Source of the DNA: a virus
IMG/VR virus record: IMGVR_UViG_3300037488_003126
Location: 1-24,004 of that record
Reading direction: 5' to 3' (one strand)
Length of the DNA: 24,004 nucleotides
Positions 7,407-14,723 of the stretch are shown here, in pieces. Below the pieces are notes generated by a model. That model did no database searches. It was not told the DNA's origin and worked only from the letters and a program-made list of their open reading frames with translations. Position numbers and translations under genes: made by a program. How positions within the stretch are numbered: position 1 is the stretch's first letter; each line of letters begins with the position of its first letter.

Positions 7407-8195
7407 ATGACTACTGAAGAAAAAATAGAAAAATTATCATCGCAACTTTACCCATCTGGCCGTGCCATGCGCACCATCGGATGGAAGGAAAAGCTGCACA
7501 CTGCCCTTGCGCTGAGTGAGGCAAGGGCGTGGGATGATAATGCCTCTACCCTACTGAGTATATTGCCGGATAACGACAGCTTTACTGCACAGGATTGCAC
7601 AGACTGGGAACGCAGGTTGGGCATGATTACCAACCTGAGCACCGATATTGAGGACCGAAAAGCAGCGATATTATTAAAGATGAATTACCCGGGCACACTT
7701 CGCGCACGGCAGAATTACCGCTATGTGGAGGCGCAGTTGCAGGCGGCAGGATTTAATGTTTATGTGCATGAGAACCGTTTTAGTATTGGTGGCGGAAATT
7801 ACGAAACCATGTCACCTGTTGAGGTAGTTGGTGATACCTACGGTGATGTAAGCCAGTTTGGTTCCGGCCAGTTTGGTGATTTTCAATTTGGTTCAGGTTA
7901 TGATACTGCCTTTTCATTGCTTATGCAGCGTGTTCAGTTTGGTGATTGGCAGTTTGGCGGAAGTCAGTTTGCATGGCGCTATAAAAAAGAATACTTTGTT
8001 GCAAACCACATCAGCGAAACGCAGGATGAAACATTTCACATCGGTTCAAACCTCCGTTCAACCTTCTTTATCGGTGATGCTTACTTAGGAGAGTTTGCAG
8101 ATGTTCCGGCATCGCGCAAAGATGAATTCCGTCAATTGATTTTAAAACTAAAACCCGCCCAAACAGTGGCATTTCTATTCATTAATTATACATAA
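7407..8195 (+). CDS. Baseplate/tail protein, Mu gp48-like (YmfQ/DUF2313 type)
   Basis: Probable gp48-like baseplate protein that connects the J protein with tail fibres. The N-terminal half has the family pattern: SSQLYPSGRAMR near the start, a helix with DNASTLLSILPDN, then DCTDWERRLGM followed by a region with DIEDRKAAILLKM. The C-terminal half is unusual, with FG-repeat segments at about residues 149-165 and 177-190 (SQFGSGQFGDFQFGSG and VQFGDWQFGGSQF), likely a glycine/aromatic-rich fibre-docking region. At 262 aa it is longer than Mu gp48 because of this part. It is followed by a fibre-type gene, as in Mu. Confidence 0.82.
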   Translation: MTTEEKIEKLSSQLYPSGRAMRTIGWKEKLHTALALSEARAWDDNASTLLSILPDNDSFTAQDCTDWERRLGMITNLSTDIEDRKAAILLKMNYPGTLRARQNYRYVEAQLQAAGFNVYVHENRFSIGGGNYETMSPVEVVGDTYGDVSQFGSGQFGDFQFGSGYDTAFSLLMQRVQFGDWQFGGSQFAWRYKKEYFVANHISETQDETFHIGSNLRSTFFIGDAYLGEFADVPASRKDEFRQLILKLKPAQTVAFLFINYT

Positions 8196-8202
8196 AAAAA
8201 TC

Positions 8203-8778
8203 ATGATTAAATTAATCAACAAAACAGGAACAACAACAACGGATGTAGATTATCCGCTTGGCAAGATTACTAATAACCCAGGTGATAACTCAGGTAATGA
8301 GTTGGATGAAAATTTTTTCAATGACTATGTACAGGCGTTTGAAAAAGCATTTGATGTTTCCGGATTAGTAGATAATGGACTACCGGATAATGATGTAAAT
8401 GAGTACCAAATGTTCAAGGCAATGCAGATAGCTATGCGACCTTATAAAGCATATTCAGCTTTGCTATCACAGGCCGGAACTGCCGCACCAACTGTAGAGA
8501 GTATTGATGCGGATGGAAATGCTAATAGCCCGCTTGAAAACTCGCTGAGCGGTCCTATAGTATGGAGCTATAGTAACGTTGGTGAATACATAGGAACATT
8601 GGCTGCGGCTTTTGTTGACAAAAAAACGTTTCTATTGATCAGGAATGAAAGTAATACCATCATCAGTATTGAGCGTTTTAATGCTAACTCACTTTTGATA
8701 AACACCCGTGATAATGCCGGAACGCTTACTAACGGTTTACTTACACAAACATCTGTTGAAATTCGTGTTTACAGATAA
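8203..8778 (+). CDS. Putative tail fibre / structural protein
   Basis: 191 aa with no close named family that I can assign with certainty. The position directly after the gp48-like gene is that of the tail fibre in Mu. The N-terminus has asparagine/aspartate-rich sequence (KITNNPGDNSGNELDENFF). The middle carries AYSALLSQAGTAAPTVES, and the C-terminal half is a beta-rich domain with GPIVWSYSNVGEYIGTLAAA. This combination is, from memory, found at the ends of tail proteins in Bacteroidota phages. The stop codon overlaps the ATG of the next gene (TAATG at 8776-8780), pointing to coupled translation. Base composition resembles its neighbours. Confidence 0.6.
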   Translation: MIKLINKTGTTTTDVDYPLGKITNNPGDNSGNELDENFFNDYVQAFEKAFDVSGLVDNGLPDNDVNEYQMFKAMQIAMRPYKAYSALLSQAGTAAPTVESIDADGNANSPLENSLSGPIVWSYSNVGEYIGTLAAAFVDKKTFLLIRNESNTIISIERFNANSLLINTRDNAGTLTNGLLTQTSVEIRVYR

Positions 8779-9515
8779 TGCTTCAGCTTAATATCAATAC
8801 CGATGCAGTAGTTGTTTTTACCAACACGCTGGAAAAGATGCACAAAAGCGCATTGCCGGTGGCTATACGCACGGCATTGAATTCTGCTGCGTTTGATATG
8901 AAGAAGAAAACGTTGTTAAAAAGTGCGGGTGATGCGTTTGAAAACCGTCAGAAAAATTTCTTTAAAGCATTTAGTAAGGTTGATATGGCTAAAGGTTTTG
9001 ATGTAAATGGTATGGCGGCAACGGTTGGCTTTGTTGAACAGGGATTGAAAGGTGATAAGAATTTTGCGGTAAAAGATTTACAGCAACAGGAAGAAGGCGG
9101 ACGGATTGGCGGCAGAACATTTGTTGCGCTGAACCAGGCACGAAGAGGTAACTCATGGTCTGGATTAGTAGCTGCAAGAAATCGTATCAGTAAAATTCAG
9201 AACATTATCAATTCGCGAAATGCGAAAGGAGTAAATGAAAAGCAAAAATTTGTAAAGTCTGTGTTTTTTGCAGGAAGAGGTGGTTATGTAATGGCTGACT
9301 TTAAAGGCAACAGGATTTTATTTCGTGTAAACTCTGTGCGCAGAATGGCTGAAGGTGGCTTTAAACTGACTGCTTTGTATTCAATGGAAAAAAGCCGCAG
9401 CGTAAAAGTGAATCGTACCAACTTTGCAAAAACAGCAGCATTGACCAGCGCACAGCAGATTGAGCGGTTTTATATTGATGAGGCGAAGAAACAAATTGAA
9501 CGGCTGAAAAACTAA
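8778..9515 (+). CDS. Minor tail protein, gpZ/HK97 gp10-like
   Basis: Probable tail completion or connector protein of the gpZ type. Features: an N-terminal helix with VFTNTLEKMHKSALPVAIRT and ALNSAAFDMKKKTLLKSA, which matches the start of prophage minor tail protein Z, then a basic region rich in lysine and arginine and a beta-rich C-terminal half ending in a helix (AQQIERFYIDEAKKQIERLK). The 245-aa length fits. In most phages such proteins are encoded between head and tail genes; here the gene lies inside the baseplate block, between fibre-type and gp43-like genes. That position lowers confidence in the exact role. Confidence 0.6.
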   Translation: MLQLNINTDAVVVFTNTLEKMHKSALPVAIRTALNSAAFDMKKKTLLKSAGDAFENRQKNFFKAFSKVDMAKGFDVNGMAATVGFVEQGLKGDKNFAVKDLQQQEEGGRIGGRTFVALNQARRGNSWSGLVAARNRISKIQNIINSRNAKGVNEKQKFVKSVFFAGRGGYVMADFKGNRILFRVNSVRRMAEGGFKLTALYSMEKSRSVKVNRTNFAKTAALTSAQQIERFYIDEAKKQIERLKN

Positions 9516-9516
9516 G

Positions 9517-9542
9517 ATGCTGAAACAAGTTCAGCATGACGG
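9517..9542 (+). repeat. Hairpin repeat copy 4
   Basis: ATGCTGAA-ACAAG-TTCAGCAT, an 8-bp perfect stem with a five-base loop, followed by GACGG. It ends six bases before the ATG at 9549. An identical core recurs as copy 6. Confidence 0.88.
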
Positions 9543-9548
9543 AAGAAA

Positions 9549-10775
9549 ATGAGTTGGATTGAAAAAATAAAAACAGACTTAATCATTACCACCGGTGATG
9601 CTAAGGAATACCGTCCGCAATGGCTGAACGCCACTAAATCGGTTGACTTTAATATTACCGAGTTTGATTTTGTAAACGTGCAGGGTTCGTTAGTTGACAG
9701 GCGCGAACCAAAGGCACGTAAATTTAATCTGGAACTTTATTTTCAGGGTGAGGATTGTTTAGATACTTCTGCTGCTTTTGAATTATCGGCCAATGATAAA
9801 CGTGCATGGCGGGTATCGCATCCTTTTTACGGAAGCATTATTTGTCACCCGGCAAGCTTGCTTTTTGATAATACCAAACTGAACGTTACCAAGATTACCG
9901 GAACTATTATTGAAACCATTACCAATGATAAACCAAAATCAAACATTTCACCGGTTGATAAGATTACGGAAGATAAACAGGCGCTGGATGAGGTATGCGC
10001 TGAGGTGTTTGCAGCAACTGTAACACCGGAAGCAAGCGATGTAAGCAGCATGATTGACAGCACACAACAAACGTATGATGAAGGTGCGTTGGTGGCCCGT
10101 GGTGATGATGCGCAGAATTACTTTAATCTTTTCAATACGGCTAACGCAGCTATCTTGAATGCAACTGCGCAGCCGTTGGCGGCCATACGTGCGTTACAGG
10201 CCGTGATTAATGCGCCTGCCATTTTTGCTGATAATGTGCAGAACCGTTTTGGATTGTTGCAGGATCAGTTTGATGCGCTGCGCAATCAATTGACAAACAT
10301 TTTTTCTCCTAATGAAAAACGTATTTACCAGGCACAGGGAAGTGCCATGGTTTCGTCTATGGCTTTGGCTGCGGCAACTCCGCAAACGGCAAGCGAATAC
10401 GGTAACATGCAGGCTGCGCTGGATATAGCCGAAACGCTGCTGAATAATTACAATCAGTTTCTGGAAGATCTGGACGGGCTGCAAACCGATAACGGTGGTT
10501 TACCTGAAAGTTATATACCGGACCCTGAACCGCTGATTGGTTTGAATGATTTGATTTCATTTACGGTGAGCAACCTGTTTGATATTGCACTGGAAGCAAA
10601 ACAGGAACGTGCGATTATATTGGAAGAGGACAGCAACGCGATTTTATTAACGCATCGCTTTTACGGATTGGATGCGGCAGATGAGTTGCTGGATTATTTT
10701 ATTGCCACCAACCAATTAGGATTGAATGAACTGTTGCAGATCAGGAAGGGAAGGAAGATTTTTTATTATGTATAA
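9549..10775 (+). CDS. DNA circularisation N-domain tail protein (Mu gp43/gpN-like)
   Basis: Baseplate hub-associated protein of the family named for its DNA circularisation N-terminal domain. The N-terminal 110 residues fit well: a beta-strand start, ARKFNLELYFQGEDCLDTSA at about residues 57-76, then the RVSHPFYGSIICHP motif matching the family's HP-x-x-G pattern. The rest is mostly helical with an alanine-rich middle, common in this family. At 408 aa the length is usual. It is followed by gp44- and gp45-like genes in the Mu order, but these three lie after the fibre gene instead of before gp46. It is preceded by a hairpin repeat. Confidence 0.82.
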   Translation: MSWIEKIKTDLIITTGDAKEYRPQWLNATKSVDFNITEFDFVNVQGSLVDRREPKARKFNLELYFQGEDCLDTSAAFELSANDKRAWRVSHPFYGSIICHPASLLFDNTKLNVTKITGTIIETITNDKPKSNISPVDKITEDKQALDEVCAEVFAATVTPEASDVSSMIDSTQQTYDEGALVARGDDAQNYFNLFNTANAAILNATAQPLAAIRALQAVINAPAIFADNVQNRFGLLQDQFDALRNQLTNIFSPNEKRIYQAQGSAMVSSMALAAATPQTASEYGNMQAALDIAETLLNNYNQFLEDLDGLQTDNGGLPESYIPDPEPLIGLNDLISFTVSNLFDIALEAKQERAIILEEDSNAILLTHRFYGLDAADELLDYFIATNQLGLNELLQIRKGRKIFYYV

Positions 10776-10784
10776 AATATTAAT

Positions 10785-10813
10785 GCCCTTCGACTACGCT
10801 CAGGGTGACAGCC
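10785..10813 (+). repeat. Hairpin repeat copy 5
   Basis: Standard GCCCTTCGACTACGCTCAGG plus GTGACAGCC, five bases before the ATG of the gp44-like gene. Confidence 0.9.
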
Positions 10814-10818
10814 AATAA

Positions 10819-11835
10819 ATGACGCTAAAAATAAATAATTCAAAATTTGATTTCTTTAACAGGTTTTCGGTAACGCTGAGGTATGACAGTGTTGCCTCTG
10901 CGTTTGGTTTTGAGGCGTATTTTAATACTGAAAGCACAGAGCATAAGCAATTACTAAAGCCGTTGAGGTATGCACGCTGTGTGGTAGAGCATGAAGGTGA
11001 AACGCTTATTACCGGAACGTTGTTAAATAATACATTTAAGTCTGCACCGGCAAAACAGGCCGTGCAGTTAAGTGGTTATTCAGTAACGGGTGTGTTGGAA
11101 GATTGCGAAACCTTTGAGCCGCTACAGAGTGATAATCTTACGCTGAAAGAAATTGCTGAAAAGTTATTGAAACCGTTTGGAATTTCTATTGCCATTGCTG
11201 AAGCTGTGAAAAGTAAAATGGATGAAAAGATTACAGTAAGCACATCGGGCGAAAAGCAACGCATTAAAAGTTACCTGACTGAATTGGCTGCACAAAAAAA
11301 TATTATTGTTTCGCACACTGCCGGAGGTGCACTGTTGTTTACAGTTGCCAACGCAAAGCAAAAGCCGGTATTGCATTTTGATAGTGGTATTCCGGGAACT
11401 GAAATGAACCTGACAATTAACGGGCAGGCCATGCATAGCGATATAAAAGTGGTAGCGCAGGCAGATACCGAAAGCACCAACACCGCAGAGAATGTTATTA
11501 AAAATCCGTTTGTTTCGGCATACCGGCCAAAGGTGGTAGTACAAAGCTCCGGTGATGATAACAACACGGAGCAGGCGGCAAAGAATATATTGGCTGATGA
11601 GTTGAAGAATATAAAACTTTCCATCAACACGGACCGCTGGATGATTGACGGGAAAGTGATAAAGCCAAACATGGTGATTTCAGTTACTAACGATGAATTG
11701 TTTTTGTATAAAAAAACCAACTGGTTTGTGGAGAGTGTAAAACTGGATGGTGATAGTAGCAAAACAACGGCAACGTTGGAATGTGTATTGCCGGAGGTTT
11801 ATAATGGAAATGCGCCTGTGAATATTTTTAATTAA
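10819..11835 (+). CDS. Baseplate hub protein, Mu gp44 (gpP)-like / gp27 fold
   Basis: Probable baseplate hub that carries the spike and matches the sixfold tube. The 338-aa length is near Mu gp44. The pattern fits a gp27-like double beta-barrel: an early barrel with NRFSVTLRYDSVASAFGFEA, then CVVEHEGETLITGTLLNN, the family-like SGYSVTGVLEDCE segment, and the helix LTLKEIAEKLLKPFGISI at about residues 108-125. The barrel continues after that and ends with TATLECVLPEVYNG. Its neighbours, a gp43-like gene before and a gp45-like spike gene after, support the call. A hairpin repeat lies in each flanking junction. Confidence 0.85.
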   Translation: MTLKINNSKFDFFNRFSVTLRYDSVASAFGFEAYFNTESTEHKQLLKPLRYARCVVEHEGETLITGTLLNNTFKSAPAKQAVQLSGYSVTGVLEDCETFEPLQSDNLTLKEIAEKLLKPFGISIAIAEAVKSKMDEKITVSTSGEKQRIKSYLTELAAQKNIIVSHTAGGALLFTVANAKQKPVLHFDSGIPGTEMNLTINGQAMHSDIKVVAQADTESTNTAENVIKNPFVSAYRPKVVVQSSGDDNNTEQAAKNILADELKNIKLSINTDRWMIDGKVIKPNMVISVTNDELFLYKKTNWFVESVKLDGDSSKTTATLECVLPEVYNGNAPVNIFN

Positions 11836-11839
11836 TGAG

Positions 11840-11865
11840 ATGCTGAAACAAGTTCAGCATGACGG
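11840..11865 (+). repeat. Hairpin repeat copy 6
   Basis: The same ATGCTGAA-ACAAG-TTCAGCAT hairpin as copy 4, followed by GACGG, four bases before the ATG of the spike gene. Confidence 0.88.
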
Positions 11866-11869
11866 ATAA

Positions 11870-12394
11870 ATGATAAACATAGTAAGAACCATAGACACAA
11901 CGGTTGATAGTATTGGTCGCAGGATTGTGAAGTTTTTCCGTTTGGGTAAAACGGTTGAAACAGCTATGCAGGCAGCCGCTTACGGAACAGATGCGCAACC
12001 TATTGAAGATTGTATTGCGATATATGCTCAAACGGGAGTGAAAGGGAAAACGGTGATCATCGGTTACATTAATAAGAATGCAGTTGCCGGAGTTGGTGAA
12101 CATCGTTTATTTTCAACGGATGCGGATGGTGCCGTGCAATTTTATATTCACTTAAAAAATGACGGCACCTGTGAAATTGGAGGAAGCGCAAACCACATGA
12201 CAAGGTATGAAGAATTAGAAACTGCATTTAATGAATTGAAAAGTGATTTCAACACGCATGTAAATAATTATAACACCCACGTTCATCCGGGTGTGTTGGC
12301 TGGTCCTGCAAGCACCGCTGTAACAGTATCGGTTAGCACACCATCACAGGCGGATATAAGTGGGGCGAAGATTGATGAAATAAAAACGTTGTAA
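11870..12394 (+). CDS. Baseplate spike protein, Mu gp45-like
   Basis: Membrane-piercing spike at the centre of the baseplate. The 174 aa contain an OB-like N-terminal domain (about residues 40-95) followed by a slender tip region. At residues 137-139 an HxH motif (NTHVHPG) matches the iron-binding histidine pair known at the spike tips of P2 gpV-type and Mu gp45-type proteins. A further histidine (H130) lies in FNTHVNNY just before. The helix EELETAFNELKSDFNTH probably sits before the tip. It is the last gene of the tail block and is followed by a hairpin and a new promoter. Its start lies four bases after a hairpin repeat. Confidence 0.85.
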   Translation: MINIVRTIDTTVDSIGRRIVKFFRLGKTVETAMQAAAYGTDAQPIEDCIAIYAQTGVKGKTVIIGYINKNAVAGVGEHRLFSTDADGAVQFYIHLKNDGTCEIGGSANHMTRYEELETAFNELKSDFNTHVNNYNTHVHPGVLAGPASTAVTVSVSTPSQADISGAKIDEIKTL

Positions 12395-12410
12395 AACCAC
12401 CCCTTTAATT

Positions 12411-12433
12411 CCCCTCCTTAAAAAAAGGAGGGG
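12411..12433. terminator. CCCCTCCTT/AAGGAGGGG hairpin after the tail operon
   Basis: A 9-bp perfect stem with a five-A loop, directly after the spike gene and before the next promoter. There is no following T run, so it may be a weak terminator or a dispersed repeat; the same hairpin type recurs at 23536-23562. It overlies the -33 position of the promoter at 12455. Confidence 0.5.
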
Positions 12434-12454
12434 CGAAGATAAAAATAAATAGTT

Positions 12455-12462
12455 TACATTTG
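12455..12462 (+). promoter_or_regulatory. Promoter -7 box (TACATTTG) for the head operon
   Basis: TACATTTG inside AGTTTACATTTGCAAAC, the identical 17-mer found on the minus strand at 996-980 and 14650-14634. The box ends six bases before ATG 12469, so the transcript would have almost no leader. No TTTG is seen 19 nt upstream. Confidence 0.62.
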
Positions 12463-12468
12463 CAAACC

Positions 12469-12771
12469 ATGAATTCAGTATATTACGACAGTGCGGATAT
12501 CTATGTTGAAAGCGGAACTACCCTTCGCGAAAAGATAGCGAAGGTAGATGCCATTATTGAGGCATTGGAAACCAGTGCGCTGAAAGCAGCCGGAAAAAAC
12601 AGCATACAGGAATACACGTTAAATGACGGTCAAACCACTATACGCACAGCTTACAGAAGCGCATCAGAAGTAGAGGCAAGCATTACTGCATTTGAGCGGA
12701 TAAGGCAGCGTTATATCAACAGGCTAAATGGCCGCCACATGCGTTTTGTGGATGGTAAAAACTTCAGTTAA
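12469..12771 (+). CDS. gpW-like head-tail joining protein
   Basis: Small protein in front of the portal gene, the place of lambda gpW. The 100 aa contain a helix (TTLREKIAKVDAIIEAL), a short beta hairpin (IQEYTLNDGQTTIRTAYRS) and a second helix (EVEASITAFERIRQRYINRL), the alpha-beta-beta-alpha order of gpW. It is longer than lambda gpW (68 aa) at its N-terminus. ATG 12469 is preferred over TTG 12460, which lies inside the promoter box. The portal ATG follows two bases after the stop. Assignment rests on fold pattern and position, since sequence similarity to lambda is too low to judge by eye. Confidence 0.68.
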   Translation: MNSVYYDSADIYVESGTTLREKIAKVDAIIEALETSALKAAGKNSIQEYTLNDGQTTIRTAYRSASEVEASITAFERIRQRYINRLNGRHMRFVDGKNFS

Positions 12772-12773
12772 TC

Positions 12774-14390
12774 ATGGGCATACTTCAAAGTTTAGTTAAT
12801 TTATTTTCAGCAAAAAAAAAAGAGGTTGCAGAACGTGGCCCCGAAGCAAGTTACGGGTATGGCCGTACCTTGTATGTAAAAAGTTATGATGGCGAAAAGA
12901 ACCTGGGCGAGATAGGCCCGGTGTATGATTATGTGCTGGATCATGAAGTATTGCGGATGCGCAGCTGGCAGGCATATCTGGAAAGTGAGATAGCGCAAAC
13001 GGTTTTAAAAAAATATTCGCTTTGGCATATTGGTAAAGGTTTACGCCTGCAAGCTGAACCATTGGAAGAGGTATTGAAAAGTGAAGGTATTACGTTTGAT
13101 GCGGAAGATTTTAATGAGATAACGGAAGCCCGTTTTAAAGCCTACAGCGGATCGCGCATTGCGGATTATTCAGACATGCGCAGCTTAGATAAAATTGCGC
13201 GTATTGCTTTTGTTAATGCTATTATTGGCGGTGATGTGTTGGTTGTTTTGCGTTATGAGGAAGGTTCTGTAAAGGTGCAACTGATAGACGGTGCGCATGT
13301 TTGCTCGCCTTACCTTGGTTCTGATTTATTTGGTACTGCAAAAAACAGCGGACATAAAATTATTCACGGTGTAGAGGTAGATGCGAAAGGAAAGCATGTG
13401 CGCTACTATGTAAGAAAGCCGGGTGTTGTTTTTAATTATGATGTGTATCCAGTGGAAGCGCGTAACAGCTTTGGGCAGGTAACTGCGTTTATGGTTTACG
13501 GCATGGATTACCGCATTGATAACACGCGCGGAATTCCTTTAATATCTACTGTGTTGGAAAGTTTGAAAAAGCTGGAACGCTATAAGGAAGCAACAGTAGG
13601 AAGTGCAGAAGAAAGGCAAAAAATAATTTTACAGGTGGTGCATCAGGCTTATTCTGATGGCGAAAACCCGATGGCAAAGCAACTGGCAAAAGCATTTAAT
13701 GCAGAAGCCGGAGCGAATGACCTGCCGGAAGATATCAGAGGTACGCAATTGGCGAATACGGTGGCAGCCACTACCAATAAAAGCGCATTTAATATGCCTG
13801 TTGGCGCTGAGATGAAAACACTGGAGAGTAAAAATGAATTATACTTTAAAGATTTTTACACCGTGAATATTGATATTGTGTGCGCGGTGATTGGCATACC
13901 GCCAAACGTTGCGATGAGTAAGTATGACAGTAATTTTTCTGCTGCACGTGCAGCTATAAAAGACTGGGAGCATACACTGCAGGTGAACCGTAAAGATTTT
14001 TCGGAACAGTTTTACCAGAATATTTATAATTTCTGGCTCGATATTGAAGTATTGAATAACCGCATACAGGCACCTGGTTATTTAATGGCTTTACTTACTA
14101 AAGTGAGAACAGTGTTAGATGCTTACCGAAACGCCCGATTTGCGGGTGCAAATGTGCCTCACATTGATCCTTTGAAAGAGGTAAATGCAGAACGTGCAAA
14201 ACTGGGTAAAGCAGCAGAGAATATACCACTGGCAACGGTTGAGAGTGCTACTGAAGCTTTGAATGAAGGTGACAGCGACAGCAACATGCGCCAATTTGCA
14301 AAAGAATATGAGTATGCAAAAGAATTAAATATACCGGTGATTACACCTGTAGCTGCTCCGCCTGAAAATCCGGCACCGGAAGAAGAGTAA
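12774..14390 (+). CDS. Portal protein, lambda gpB family
   Basis: Dodecameric portal at the capsid vertex through which DNA is packaged and ejected. The 538 aa match the lambda family (lambda gpB is 533). Recognised segments: the N-terminal YDYVLDHEVLRMRSWQAYLE with a following helix, the wing region with FVNAIIGGDVLVVLRYEEG, RGIPLISTVLESLKKLERYK (family helix, about residues 246-265), the YDSNFSAARAAIKDWEHTLQ motif that lambda-family portals share as SN[YF]S.AR, and the C-terminal NVPHIDPLKEVNAERAKL. It ends in a proline/glutamate-rich tail. Twelve bases separate its stop from the convergent minus-strand gene. No terminase is found upstream, which is where lambda has it. Confidence 0.93.
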   Translation: MGILQSLVNLFSAKKKEVAERGPEASYGYGRTLYVKSYDGEKNLGEIGPVYDYVLDHEVLRMRSWQAYLESEIAQTVLKKYSLWHIGKGLRLQAEPLEEVLKSEGITFDAEDFNEITEARFKAYSGSRIADYSDMRSLDKIARIAFVNAIIGGDVLVVLRYEEGSVKVQLIDGAHVCSPYLGSDLFGTAKNSGHKIIHGVEVDAKGKHVRYYVRKPGVVFNYDVYPVEARNSFGQVTAFMVYGMDYRIDNTRGIPLISTVLESLKKLERYKEATVGSAEERQKIILQVVHQAYSDGENPMAKQLAKAFNAEAGANDLPEDIRGTQLANTVAATTNKSAFNMPVGAEMKTLESKNELYFKDFYTVNIDIVCAVIGIPPNVAMSKYDSNFSAARAAIKDWEHTLQVNRKDFSEQFYQNIYNFWLDIEVLNNRIQAPGYLMALLTKVRTVLDAYRNARFAGANVPHIDPLKEVNAERAKLGKAAENIPLATVESATEALNEGDSDSNMRQFAKEYEYAKELNIPVITPVAAPPENPAPEEE

Positions 14391-14402
14391 GATTAAACTT
14401 TG

Positions 14403-14612
14403 TTATATTTTATTATTGCGAACCACTTTAAGATGTGCAGGTTCTTTATCCGCGAGATCGCGGAGGTGTGGCTTTAAGTAGCTGCTGAGGTCAATACCTT
14501 TATTACCTGCAATAACTACCAGCATTTTTTTTAATTCTTCGGGAACACTTTCAATCACGATGCGGTTACTTATTCGCTTTTCATCTGGCTTTGTTTTAGC
14601 TTGTGATTTCAT
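14403..14612 (-). CDS. Small ribbon-helix-helix-like protein
   Basis: 69 aa, probably a DNA-binding protein of the ribbon-helix-helix (CopG/Arc) type. The stretch SNRIVIESVPEELKKMLVVI gives the strand and first helix, and KGIDLSSYLKPHLRDLA the turn and second helix, as in these regulators. The N-terminal 13 residues are basic and flexible. The gene lies on the opposite strand inside the head operon, converging with the portal gene, and has its own TACATTTG box about 26 nt before the ATG inside the duplicated promoter segment. It could be the regulator that binds the dyad at 14662-14680 and 1008-1026; that link is inference. Alternatively it is an accessory antitoxin-like gene without a partner. 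Confidence 0.6.
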   Translation of the reverse strand: MKSQAKTKPDEKRISNRIVIESVPEELKKMLVVIAGNKGIDLSSYLKPHLRDLADKEPAHLKVVRNNKI

Positions 14613-14637
14613 GTGATTTGTAGAGATTGTTAGTTTG

Positions 14638-14645
14638 CAAATGTA
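14638..14645 (-). promoter_or_regulatory. Promoter -7 box (TACATTTG) for the minus-strand gene
   Basis: TACATTTG on the minus strand, about 26 nt before ATG 14612, within the same 17-mer as the boxes at 984 and 12455. The -33 position again falls under the dyad. Confidence 0.6.
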
Positions 14646-14661
14646 AACTGATATAAATTCA

Positions 14662-14680
14662 ACTGTAGCATTGCTACAGT
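14662..14680. promoter_or_regulatory. Operator-like dyad, second copy
   Basis: ACTGTAGCA, T, TGCTACAGT. Identical arms to 1008-1026; only the central base differs (T here, A there), which is the one change that leaves the symmetry intact. This suggests the arms are under selection. Confidence 0.6.
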
Positions 14681-14723
14681 ATTTTTTATTAACAGGTTTT
14701 CAATAGGGATTTTTGGCGGCACA

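Larger units (their letters stand above)
14631..14718. repeat. 88-bp duplicated divergent promoter segment, copy 2
   Basis: Ungapped match to 977-1064 (83 of 88 positions by eye). It separates the minus-strand ribbon-helix-helix gene from the plus-strand protease gene and ends six bases before ATG 14724. Same orientation as copy 1, so the pair are direct repeats 13.6 kb apart. Confidence 0.85.

Noticed and set aside
11271-11762. Minus-strand frame of 163 codons inside the hub gene
   Set aside because: Antisense of a convincing gp44-like protein, with no independent support.
6169-11865. CRISPR array
   Set aside because: The repeated units are separated by whole genes, not by short spacers, and no cas gene is present. 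They are dispersed hairpins.
977-14718. The 88-bp direct repeats as phage attachment sites
   Set aside because: They lie inside the structural gene region and contain promoter elements; excision between them would remove the whole tail and the portal gene. A regulatory duplication explains them better.
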